Source: an uncultured Roseburia sp. (GTDB lineage Bacteria; Bacillota_A; Clostridia; Lachnospirales; Lachnospiraceae). From it: a stretch of 23,221 nucleotides of DNA. A program made the position numbers and the translations under genes. Where the stretch lies: NCBI GenBank assembly GCA_900753715.1, contig CAAEAE010000083.1:1-23221 (forward strand), read 5' to 3'. This document shows positions 1 through 7,567 of the stretch, one piece after another; position 1 is the first letter of the stretch; every line of letters starts with the position of its first letter. The notes below the pieces were generated by a model. That model saw only the letters and a program-made list of their open reading frames with translations. It did no database searches and was not told the origin of the DNA.

Positions 1-172
1 ATATATGCATTCATACTATGAAAAATTGGAATATAAAAAAGGAATTTGCCAAGAGGCGGAGGCTTATTATGAATCTTCTATGAGTATCCCATTGTATCCA
101 AGTTTGACAGATGATGACGTGAACAGTGTAATAGCTGCAGTAAAAAAGGTGGTAGATTATTATCGAAAGTAA
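1..172 (+). CDS. C-terminal end of a DegT/DnrJ/EryC1 (PseC/LegC-like) sugar aminotransferase, 5' truncated by window
   Basis: The frame starting at base 2 is open to the TAA at 170-172 and gives 56 residues. They include YKKGICQEAEAYYE and SIPLYPSLTDDDV, which match the C-terminal signature of PLP-dependent nucleotide-sugar aminotransferases, where the usual form is close to YKKGDCPVAEEYY and SLPLYPSLTDEDV. These enzymes put an amino group on C4 of a 4-keto-6-deoxy sugar nucleotide, the step after LegB- or PseB-type dehydration. The wording resembles PseC more than LegC, but the catalytic lysine lies upstream of the window, so substrate cannot be called. It is the first visible gene of the glycan operon and its end overlaps the probable true start of the following sugar transferase. 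Confidence 0.85.
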   Translation, partial: YMHSYYEKLEYKKGICQEAEAYYESSMSIPLYPSLTDDDVNSVIAAVKKVVDYYRK

Positions 173-218
173 AAAGAAGCAGGCATCACAATATGAATTA
201 AAAAGAATCAGCAGATAT

Positions 219-1517
219 ATGATGATTCTCGTATTACTAATTGCAGAAGTGGCATGCTTTGCATACGTGTGGTTTTCTGAATATCGCAATATTACATTGA
301 TACATTATCGCTCCATAGGAAATGTTGCAATTATTGGAATATATGCAATAATGTTATTGGTGTTTACCTATAATTTAGGGGGCGCCAAGTATGGTTTATT
401 AAAAAGAAACAATATTTCGTTCTCACAGGGAATGGCAATTGTTCTCAGCAATATATGTATTTATCTTGTAATAATTTTGTTGACAGCAGATATATCTTGT
501 ATTGGTGCGATTATTTGGATGACTCTTTTTCAAGTGATTATTGTAATTGTCTGGAACGTATTATCGTACAAGTTATTAAGTTATTTGTTTCCGCCACGTA
601 AGCTATTGCTTTTATATGACAGCTATTCTCCCACAAACTTTGAAAATAAAGTCAGGGTTCGAAGTGATAAATACGAGATAGCAAAGATTTTACCATGGCA
701 GAGCTTTCAAGATTTACTTGAAAGTAAAGAATTATATTCTTATGAAGGTGTGGTTCTCTTTGACATTCATGCGTCTGCACGTAATCGTATATTAAAGGAC
801 TGCTATTACCATTCTGTGCGAGTGTATTCTACCATTAAAATTTCTGACATATTGATGAGAAATGCGGAAGAATTGAACTTGTTTGACACACAATTAGCGT
901 TAATCCGCGAGTATGAACTTACTTTTGAACAACGATTTATGAAAAGAATGATGGATATCATAATTTCGCTGTTGGCATTGATTATACTATCACCGTTAAT
1001 GCTGATTGTTGCGCTATGCATTAAGATATATGATGGCGGAACCGTGTTTTTTACTCAGGAACGATATACGAAAGACTTTAAAAAATTTAAAATCCATAAA
1101 TTCCGTTCCATGATTATGGATGCAGAAAAACCAGGGCAGGTGATTCCCGCAGTAGAACATGACCCACGAATAACACCGATTGGAAAATTTATTCGTGCTA
1201 CAAGAATAGATGAACTGCCACAATTTATTGATATTTTGGTAGGAAACATGAGTTTGGTCGGTCCGCGTCCGGAAAGAATAGAGCATGTTAATAAATATTG
1301 TAAAGAAGTGCCTGAATTTGGAATGAGACTAAAGGTTAAGGGAGGACTTACAGGCTATGCACAAGTGTACGGAAAATATAATACAAGTGCATATGATAAA
1401 CTGAAGTTGGACCTGAGTTATATATCAAACTATTCCCTGATGCTGGATTTGAAAATAATTTTGTTAACATTACGAACTATTTTTTCAAAGGAAAGTACAG
1501 AAGGATTTAGTGAATAA
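219..1517 (+). CDS. Initiating polyprenyl-phosphate hexose-1-phosphate transferase (bacterial sugar transferase family)
   Basis: The protein transfers a sugar-1-phosphate from a nucleotide sugar to undecaprenyl phosphate at the inner face of the membrane, starting repeat-unit assembly. Four hydrophobic segments (about residues 1-18, 32-52, 70-90 and 95-118) are followed by a soluble middle region, another hydrophobic segment (about 246-270), and the catalytic domain to the C terminus. Family motifs are visible: KIHKFRSM, DPRITPIGKFIRATRIDELPQ, NMSLVGPRPE and GLTGYAQVYGKYN. It is the WbaP/CpsE-like architecture at a normal length. ATG 219 has no good ribosome binding site and the first membrane segment would start at residue 1. 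The frame stays open upstream to 156 with a hydrophilic leader (KKKQASQYELKRISRY), so translation may start at a non-standard ATT at 156 or 159, behind AAGGTGG. The sugar moved is unknown. Confidence 0.92.
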   Translation: MMILVLLIAEVACFAYVWFSEYRNITLIHYRSIGNVAIIGIYAIMLLVFTYNLGGAKYGLLKRNNISFSQGMAIVLSNICIYLVIILLTADISCIGAIIWMTLFQVIIVIVWNVLSYKLLSYLFPPRKLLLLYDSYSPTNFENKVRVRSDKYEIAKILPWQSFQDLLESKELYSYEGVVLFDIHASARNRILKDCYYHSVRVYSTIKISDILMRNAEELNLFDTQLALIREYELTFEQRFMKRMMDIIISLLALIILSPLMLIVALCIKIYDGGTVFFTQERYTKDFKKFKIHKFRSMIMDAEKPGQVIPAVEHDPRITPIGKFIRATRIDELPQFIDILVGNMSLVGPRPERIEHVNKYCKEVPEFGMRLKVKGGLTGYAQVYGKYNTSAYDKLKLDLSYISNYSLMLDLKIILLTLRTIFSKESTEGFSE

Positions 1518-1547
1518 GTTCAAATAGAATCAGATGGAAGAAGAACA

Positions 1548-2564
1548 ATGGATAGAGAAGAAAAAGTGCTTATTATAGCCGAAGCCGGTGTGAATTATAA
1601 CGGGGATATTGAATTAGCTAAAAAGATGGTTAAGGTTGCAGCCCAGGCGGGGGCAGATATTGTGAAATTTCAGACGGGAATCCCTGAAAATGTAATTTCA
1701 AAGTATGCAGAAAAAGCGGATTATCAAAAGAAAAATACTGCAGATGCGGATGGGGAAGAAAGCCAATTAGAAATGGCAAGGAAATTAATGCTTCCTTGGA
1801 GTGTTTATCCTGAACTGATAAATTACTGTAAAGAACAAAATATTCAGTTTTTATCAACACCGTTTGATATTCCATCAGCAACCTATCTTCACGAATTAGG
1901 CATGACGCAATGGAAAATACCTTCTGGTGAGATTACCAATTTACCCTTTTTGAGACATGTTGCAGGGTATGGACAACCTATTTTTTTATCAACAGGAATG
2001 AGTACACTTGAGGAAGTGGCAGCAGCAATGAGCGTATTACAAGCGTCAGGTGTGGGTAAAATAACTTTGCTGCAATGTAATACAGATTATCCAACTGCCT
2101 ATGAGGATGCAAATATCAGAGCAATGCTTTCTTTAAAAGAGAAATTCAAGGTAAGCGTGGGATATTCGGATCATACGATGGGGTTGGAAGTTCCTGTTGC
2201 GGCAGTGGCATTAGGAGCTACTGTAATAGAGAAACATTTTACATTAGACCGTGGTATGCAGGGTCCCGATCAGGTTGCAAGCATGGAGCCTGATGAGCTC
2301 AAACAAATGGTACAGGCTATTCGTAATGTTGAAAAGGCATTGGGAACAGGCGAAAAGGTTCCGAGTAAAGCGGAAAGTAAAAACATAGCAATTGCGAGAA
2401 AAAGCATTGTAGCTGCTCAAGCCATAAAATGTGGTGAAGTTTATACAGAAGATAATTTAGCATGCAAAAGACCGGGAACAGGAATTTCACCAATGGAATG
2501 GGATGAAGTGATTGGCAAAAGAGCTAATCGCGATTATGAAGAGGACGAATTAATAGAAAGGTAA
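1548..2564 (+). CDS. legI: N,N'-diacetyllegionaminate synthase (NeuB/LegI family)
   Basis: This enzyme condenses phosphoenolpyruvate with a six-carbon diacetamido (or acetamido) sugar to give a nine-carbon nonulosonic acid. The 338-residue protein has the N-terminal TIM-barrel NeuB domain (IIAEAGVNYNGD near residue 9, VKFQTG, STPFD, KIPSGEITNLPFL, LSTGMST, VGYSDHTMG, VIEKHFTLD) and a C-terminal SAF/antifreeze-like domain from about residue 275 (ARKSIVAAQAIKCGEVYTED, then KRPGTGISP). The pattern EITNLPFLRHVA and the QLEMARKL segment are closer to Campylobacter LegI than to sialic acid synthase NeuB, in line with LegB, LegG and LegF downstream. Start is ATG 1548 behind a purine-rich GGAAGAAG. 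It is separated from its pathway partners by the eight-gene block 2574-9937. Confidence 0.93.
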   Translation: MDREEKVLIIAEAGVNYNGDIELAKKMVKVAAQAGADIVKFQTGIPENVISKYAEKADYQKKNTADADGEESQLEMARKLMLPWSVYPELINYCKEQNIQFLSTPFDIPSATYLHELGMTQWKIPSGEITNLPFLRHVAGYGQPIFLSTGMSTLEEVAAAMSVLQASGVGKITLLQCNTDYPTAYEDANIRAMLSLKEKFKVSVGYSDHTMGLEVPVAAVALGATVIEKHFTLDRGMQGPDQVASMEPDELKQMVQAIRNVEKALGTGEKVPSKAESKNIAIARKSIVAAQAIKCGEVYTEDNLACKRPGTGISPMEWDEVIGKRANRDYEEDELIER

Positions 2565-2573
2565 AATATAATA

Positions 2574-3857
2574 ATGCAGTCGAATAATTCAGAGTTTAAA
2601 GGAAAAAGACTTTTATTTATTGGAGCATCGGGACATTTTGAATTGGCCATAAAAAAAGCGAAGGAAATGGGAATATACACCATTATTATTAACTACAATA
2701 AAAATGCAATGGCTAAGCAATATGCAGATCTGGCATGTGACGTTGATACATATAATCCGGAGGAAGTTTTGAATTTTGCCAAGGAACAGAAGGTTGATGG
2801 ATTATTTACAAGCTGGAATGAGGTAAATTTATACACGACAGCATATGTTGCAAGGGAAATGGGAGTTCCTTTCTATGCCAAAAAGGAACAGTTGGATCAG
2901 CTTGTAACAAAATATGCATTTAAAAAAACCTGCAGAAAATATGGGGTTCCGGTAATACCAGAGTTTTATGTTGGAAATAATCTGACAGAAAAAGAGATTG
3001 CAAATTTTGAGTACCCGGTTATTTTTAAACCGACGGATAGTGGTGGTACAAGAGGAATGACCATACTGCATAGCCGCGAGGGAGTAGAGGATGCTTATCT
3101 TAAAGCATTGGAAGCATCCATTAAGAAGGAAGTAGTAGTTGAAAAATACTTATCGCAAGGACAATTGATTGTTATTGATATTGCAGTTCAGAATGATGAT
3201 GTATATATTGCCAGTGTAGCAGATCGGTCTATTGTACGTACCTCTGATAGTGCAGTGCCACTTGCAGTATCTTATATGTATCCTTCAAAGAATATTGCAA
3301 TTGTTGAGCAGCAGGTTCTGACACCACTAAAAGATATGATACATGGTTTAGGTATTCATAACGGAATTATTTCTTTTGAAGGAATGATTAGTGAAGATAA
3401 ATTATTTTTGATCGAAACACAATTCCGGTTTGGCGGAACACACTTTTATAAGTTTGTTGAAAAGGCATGCGGAGTTGATTTGCTGGAAATGATGATAGAA
3501 TATGCACTAAAGGGAACGTATGAACGCTATGAGTTCAAAGGAAGATTGAATCCTTATTTTTCATCCAAATATGCGTGCCAGAATCTCCAGGTAGATAGCG
3601 GTAAAATAGTTGAAGTGAAAAATGTTGATGCAGTCAAATCACTCCAGGGAGTAGACTGGTTTGTGCAAATCAAAAATTTGGGTGATATTGTTCCAAATGA
3701 TGGTTCAACCGCACAGAATTTTGCAAAAATCGGATTGTCGGAAGAATCGGATCAGAAACTGTATCAACTTATGGATAAAATTCAGCATACATTAGAAGTG
3801 TTGGATGAAAAGGGAAATAATTTAGTAAGAAAAAATATACCTAAAGAATATCTTTAG
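2574..3857 (+). CDS. ATP-grasp ligase of the carbamoyl-phosphate-synthase-like superfamily
   Basis: The 427-residue protein has an N-terminal Rossmann-like pre-ATP-grasp region (KRLLFIGASGHFELAIKKA) and an ATP-grasp fold in the middle: YAFKKTCRKYGVPVIPEF, VIFKPTDSGGTRGM with the nucleotide-binding lysine, VVEKYLSQGQ, and the metal-binding segment LIETQFRFGG. Such enzymes use ATP to activate a carboxylate as an acyl-phosphate and join it to an amine or other nucleophile. In the metal-binding segment the usual E-I-N-P-R is E-T-Q-F-R, so the conserved Asn is a Gln. The start ATG 2574 lies 9 bases after the legI stop. Its place next to GAPDH-like and glycerate-kinase-like genes makes an acyl donor such as glycerate, joined to an amino sugar, one possible job. 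That is inference only; the substrate is not readable from the sequence. Confidence 0.88.
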   Translation: MQSNNSEFKGKRLLFIGASGHFELAIKKAKEMGIYTIIINYNKNAMAKQYADLACDVDTYNPEEVLNFAKEQKVDGLFTSWNEVNLYTTAYVAREMGVPFYAKKEQLDQLVTKYAFKKTCRKYGVPVIPEFYVGNNLTEKEIANFEYPVIFKPTDSGGTRGMTILHSREGVEDAYLKALEASIKKEVVVEKYLSQGQLIVIDIAVQNDDVYIASVADRSIVRTSDSAVPLAVSYMYPSKNIAIVEQQVLTPLKDMIHGLGIHNGIISFEGMISEDKLFLIETQFRFGGTHFYKFVEKACGVDLLEMMIEYALKGTYERYEFKGRLNPYFSSKYACQNLQVDSGKIVEVKNVDAVKSLQGVDWFVQIKNLGDIVPNDGSTAQNFAKIGLSEESDQKLYQLMDKIQHTLEVLDEKGNNLVRKNIPKEYL

Positions 3858-3873
3858 ACTAAGAGGTGACAAC

Positions 3874-4917
3874 ATGAAAAAAATGAAAGTATTAATTAAC
3901 GGATTGGGAAGAATTGGGCGTGCAATTGTCCGAATTAATTTGGAAAAGAATATTTTTGATTTAGTAGCAATCAATGATATTAATCCAGACAATAAAAACA
4001 TGGCTTATTTGTTAAAGTATGATTGCACTTATGGCAGACTGACAGAAAATATCACAAGCGATGAGGACAATATTTATCTTAACGGACAAACTATAAGAGT
4101 AAGCCATGAGAAAGAAATTAATGATGTGGATTTTACGGGAATCGATATAGTTATCGACTCGTCAGGAATCAAGAAGAATATTGAACAAATTGAAAAGATG
4201 GCAGCAGCGTCAACCGTAAAAAGATTCATTATTACAAATGTTGATTCGAAAAAGGCTCAGAATATTATATTTGGCGTAAATGAAAAGGAATTGGAAGACG
4301 TATCTAAAAAGATTATATCATCCAGTATTTGCGATGTTATTTCTTTAGGACCGATTTATAATCTGTTAGCTCAGAAATATGATATTGAAAGTGGATTTCT
4401 GGTAACACTTCACCCATGGTTATCTTATCAGAATCTATTGGATGGACCAGCAAAATCCTGGTCCCAGCCAGGAGATGTATATTCGCATTATGCACTTGGA
4501 AGAGCATCTACACAGAATTTAATTCCGAAGTCTACATCTGCAGTGAGAGCTTTAAGCAATGTATTTCCGGAAGCAATGGATAAAATTGCAAGTTTTTCAT
4601 ATCGTATTCCGACACAGATTGTTTCCAGTGCAGTTTTAACTCTTGTGTTAAAAGAAAATACAACAAAAGAAGAACTGCTTCAGTTATTTGAAGAGGAACA
4701 AAAGAATCAGAAATACACAATTATCGAAACAACAGATGAGCCACTGATTTCCGCTGACTATGTGAAGAGTGAATACTCTACCATTTTAGATACACGATGG
4801 ATACAGGTAAAGAATGGAAACCACATCGAATTGGTATATTGGTATGATAATGAATGGGGATATTCATCAAGAATTGTAGATATTGTAAATTACTTAACAG
4901 AAATGGAAGCAGAATGA
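3874..4917 (+). CDS. Divergent glyceraldehyde-3-phosphate dehydrogenase paralogue
   Basis: The GAPDH fold is clear along the whole length of 347 residues: the NAD-binding INGLGRIGR (8-16), VAINDINP, LKYDCTYGRL, GVNEKEL, and the C-terminal WYDNEWGYSSR. Around the active site the nucleophile Cys153 and the base His180 (TLHPWLSYQNLLDGP) are kept, as is Arg244 in FSYRIPT. The near-invariant S-C-T-T-N, however, reads I-C-D-V-I. Members normally oxidise an aldehyde to an acyl phosphate with NAD(P); Epd-type paralogues use erythrose-4-phosphate. The altered active site and its place inside a glycan operon argue against a housekeeping glycolytic role and for a related phosphorylated aldehyde or acyl phosphate. 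Start ATG 3874 follows AAGAGGTGA at good spacing. The stop overlaps the next start as ATGA. Confidence 0.9.
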   Translation: MKKMKVLINGLGRIGRAIVRINLEKNIFDLVAINDINPDNKNMAYLLKYDCTYGRLTENITSDEDNIYLNGQTIRVSHEKEINDVDFTGIDIVIDSSGIKKNIEQIEKMAAASTVKRFIITNVDSKKAQNIIFGVNEKELEDVSKKIISSSICDVISLGPIYNLLAQKYDIESGFLVTLHPWLSYQNLLDGPAKSWSQPGDVYSHYALGRASTQNLIPKSTSAVRALSNVFPEAMDKIASFSYRIPTQIVSSAVLTLVLKENTTKEELLQLFEEEQKNQKYTIIETTDEPLISADYVKSEYSTILDTRWIQVKNGNHIELVYWYDNEWGYSSRIVDIVNYLTEMEAE

Positions 4918-6080
4918 ATATATTAATTGCGTCAGATTCGTTTAAAGATGTATATAATCCTGTTGAGGCATGTGACATTATTGCGGGGGCTCTTTCAGGT
5001 ATCCAGGCAAAGCTTGTCAAACTTCCAATGTGTGATGGTGGGGAATATGCCTATGAAGTGCTTAGGGACTCCTTTCATTATGAAGAAAGGGTACTTGAAG
5101 GCGTTTTAAATGCCTATGGAAAGCAAATGCAGGTAAGATATCTGGTAAACGGTTCAGAGGCGCATGTGATTTCATCGGAAGTTGTTCGCCTATATCCCCA
5201 TGAGGAGGCTTATAAGAACCCATTATTACTTACGGATTATGGAATTGGTCAGATAATCAATGAGGTTATCCAGGAAGGATACACGAAGATACAGTTATAT
5301 TTAGGTGGAACTTCAACTGTATGTGCCGGTATGGGTATGGCCCAGGCATTGGGAGCCAGATTTTTTTCATATTCAAATGAAATTATGCCGGCACCAATCA
5401 GGGGGAAGGATTTAAAAAATATTAAGCGGATAGAATATGAACCGCAGAATAATGCAGTTACACTTTCGGTAATCGTAGATGGAAATGCAAAAGCATATGA
5501 GATGGAAGGAATTACAAATCTAAAAATAGGAAAAACTTTTAATGTTGAAAGAAGAGAAATACTGAAAACTTGTAACAAAGGAATTAGGAATATTATTAAT
5601 GTTACCGGAGTTTTAGAAAACCAGGATTTTTCAGGCGCAGCAGGCGGAATATTGTTTGGAATAGAACAATGTTTTCGCAATGTTTCCTATTGTCTGGGCA
5701 GTGATTATTTTGCTCAAAAACTTCGATTAGAGGATGCAGTACAAAGTTCTGATCTGGTAATTACAGGTGAGGGGCGACTTGATAATACAGCATGTGGAAA
5801 AGCACCGTCGGTAGTTATGGATATTGCAAAGAAAAACAGAGTACCGCTTTGGTTTGTTTGTGGTCAGGTTTCAAAAGAGATTGCAGATAGTCTTAAAGAA
5901 GGAATAATAAATGATTCACAAAGTATTGTGTTGAAGAATATGGGAATATCTAAGCTTTTTACATGCCAGACATATTATAATCAACACCCTGTTGAGGGAG
6001 GATATGAACAGCAGATAAAAACGTATAGGGAAAAGACACCCAGGATATTAAAAGATTTATTTATAAGGGGATTTGAATAA
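4914..6080 (+). CDS. Glycerate kinase family protein (GlxK/GarK type)
   Basis: The family phosphorylates D-glycerate with ATP to 2-phosphoglycerate (some members give 3-phosphoglycerate). Visible motifs are MNILIASDSFKDVYNPVEA at the N terminus (family: ApDSFKgslsa.eaA), LPMCDGGEYAYEVL, the glycine-rich LYLGGTSTVCAGMGMAQALG, and GEGRLDNTACGKAP near residue 285. The length of 388 residues is normal. An upstream in-frame ATG at 4854 would give 20 more residues, but those codons lie inside the end of the GAPDH-like gene. The ATG at 4914 forms a 4-base ATGA overlap and starts exactly at the family N terminus. Usual kinases have DGGEGT where this has DGGEYA, so the substrate may differ. Its coupling to the GAPDH-like gene suggests the two act on related three- or four-carbon acids or phosphates, which is inference. 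Confidence 0.88.
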   Translation: MNILIASDSFKDVYNPVEACDIIAGALSGIQAKLVKLPMCDGGEYAYEVLRDSFHYEERVLEGVLNAYGKQMQVRYLVNGSEAHVISSEVVRLYPHEEAYKNPLLLTDYGIGQIINEVIQEGYTKIQLYLGGTSTVCAGMGMAQALGARFFSYSNEIMPAPIRGKDLKNIKRIEYEPQNNAVTLSVIVDGNAKAYEMEGITNLKIGKTFNVERREILKTCNKGIRNIINVTGVLENQDFSGAAGGILFGIEQCFRNVSYCLGSDYFAQKLRLEDAVQSSDLVITGEGRLDNTACGKAPSVVMDIAKKNRVPLWFVCGQVSKEIADSLKEGIINDSQSIVLKNMGISKLFTCQTYYNQHPVEGGYEQQIKTYREKTPRILKDLFIRGFE

Positions 6081-6082
6081 CT

Positions 6083-6823
6083 ATGAAGGCGGTTATTTTA
6101 TTAGCGGGCAAAGGCAGAAGAATTCAAAAAACATTTGGTCCAATACATAAATCTTTAATTCAATTAAATGGGAACACTTTATTAAGCTATGTTATTTCAA
6201 ATGTACAAAAGGCGGGAATCACTAGTGCGGTTCCTGTTCTCGGATATCAGAAGAATACGGTTTTAGCAGAAATTGAGAGATGTAAAGGCAATATGGAAAT
6301 CATTCCTGCTGAAAATAAGGAATATGAAAATACAAATAATTTGGTATCTTTACTTAAAGCGGAAGAAAGTCTTGATGGAGAAGACTTTCTTTTAATAAAT
6401 GGAGATATGGTATTTGATTACCGTATTCTTTTGCAAATGCAGGGACATAAGAATGGTGCCATTGCTGTTGATGTCAAGGATTATCCGGTACAAATCGACA
6501 GTCCGCGTGTGCAAATCCAAAATGATAGGATTACGGATCTTGGACGACATATGTCCAGAGTAGATGCACAGGGATATGCGGTAGGAATATATTATTTTTC
6601 TCGCGAGTTAAGCAGAAGCTTTTTTGAATATACGCATTCAATTATTAAAGACAATTTGCAGATGGGGTTTCATGACCCGTTGCGACAATTATTTGGGACG
6701 CACTTAATTCAGCCTGTTTCAGTAGGAGACTATTGTTGGATGGATGTTGATGAGAAAAGTGACATAGTACGTGCTGAGCAGATGTTGCTAAAGATACAGG
6801 AGATGCAGAATGAAAAAATTTGA
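6083..6823 (+). CDS. Sugar/alcohol-phosphate nucleotidyltransferase (NTP_transferase fold, LicC-like)
   Basis: The N terminus MKAVILLAGKGRRIQ is the nucleotide-binding loop of the nucleotidyltransferase fold (usual form aGxGxR). KSLIQLNGNTLL contains the conserved lysine, and LLINGDMVFDYRIL carries the metal-binding Asp. The short length of 246 residues and the ENTNNLVSL stretch resemble the phosphocholine cytidylyltransferase (LicC) and sugar-1-phosphate branch that lacks a left-handed beta-helix domain. Such enzymes activate a phosphorylated sugar, polyol or choline as an NDP derivative. It starts 2 bases after the glycerate-kinase-like gene and overlaps the next gene by 14 bases, so it belongs to the same unit. 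Which nucleotide and which phosphate it uses cannot be told. Confidence 0.85.
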   Translation: MKAVILLAGKGRRIQKTFGPIHKSLIQLNGNTLLSYVISNVQKAGITSAVPVLGYQKNTVLAEIERCKGNMEIIPAENKEYENTNNLVSLLKAEESLDGEDFLLINGDMVFDYRILLQMQGHKNGAIAVDVKDYPVQIDSPRVQIQNDRITDLGRHMSRVDAQGYAVGIYYFSRELSRSFFEYTHSIIKDNLQMGFHDPLRQLFGTHLIQPVSVGDYCWMDVDEKSDIVRAEQMLLKIQEMQNEKI

Positions 6824-7553
6824 AGCAAAAACGGTTGTAATAACTGGAGCTTCCAGAGGAATTGGAAAGGCTCTTACAGACTATTTTGTTATGGAAGGAG
6901 CTAATGTTGTTACAATATCAAGAAGTGCGGAAATTGTGAAAACGGATAAAGTATTTCCAATTGTTTCAGACATTGAGAAGTGTGAATATATAGAAAAAAT
7001 ATTAGCTGAAAATAATATTGATGTAGATATCTTAATTAATAATGCCGGAATTATTTGCTATGAAAATCTGGAACAGGTAACGAGAAGTCAGATACAGGAA
7101 GTGTTTAATACAAACGTTATTTCTACAGTGCTGCTATCGCAGATGATTATGCGAAGGATGGAACAACAAAAGAAAAGAGGAGTAATTGTGAATACATTAT
7201 CATTTGCAGCGACAATTCCCTCAGCAGGTTCCGGAATTTATGCGGCTTCTAAGGCGGCAATGACATCTCTGACGCGTACAATGGCAGCTGAATGGGCGCC
7301 GAAAGGTATTCGCGTAAATGGGTATAGTCCGGGGGTTATAGAAACAGAAATGACAAAGCCTGCAATACAGAATAATGGAGAAAATATGCTGGATGCCATA
7401 GCACTGCATCATTTTGGCAAAGTAGATGAAATGGTCAAAGTAGTAGGCTTTCTGGCTTCAGAGGATTCAGAATATATAACGGGCATAAACTTAGATGCAT
7501 CCGGTGGAAAATATATTGTCCAAAATGCAGGAAACGCATGGAAAGAAAAGTAA
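6810..7553 (+). CDS. Short-chain dehydrogenase/reductase (classical SDR)
   Basis: A complete 247-residue classical SDR. The cofactor loop TGASRGIGK is at residues 12-20 and NNAG at 77-80. The catalytic triad is Ser131, Tyr144 and Lys148 (YAASK), and PGVIETEM follows the active site. These enzymes interconvert a hydroxyl and a ketone with NAD(P)H. The start ATG 6810 sits inside the end of the previous gene and has AGGAGATG at good spacing, so translation is coupled. Next to a sugar-phosphate cyclase and a nucleotidyltransferase, the natural role would be reduction or oxidation of a ring keto group of the cyclised product or its nucleotide derivative. The family is certain, the substrate unknown. 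Confidence 0.93.
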   Translation: MKKFEAKTVVITGASRGIGKALTDYFVMEGANVVTISRSAEIVKTDKVFPIVSDIEKCEYIEKILAENNIDVDILINNAGIICYENLEQVTRSQIQEVFNTNVISTVLLSQMIMRRMEQQKKRGVIVNTLSFAATIPSAGSGIYAASKAAMTSLTRTMAAEWAPKGIRVNGYSPGVIETEMTKPAIQNNGENMLDAIALHHFGKVDEMVKVVGFLASEDSEYITGINLDASGGKYIVQNAGNAWKEK

Positions 7554-7567
7554 GGGAGATGACAAAA

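Noticed and set aside
4854..4913. Longer N terminus for the glycerate-kinase-like protein
   Set aside because: These 20 codons lie inside the GAPDH-like gene and are not part of the family; the ATGA start at 4914 is well placed.
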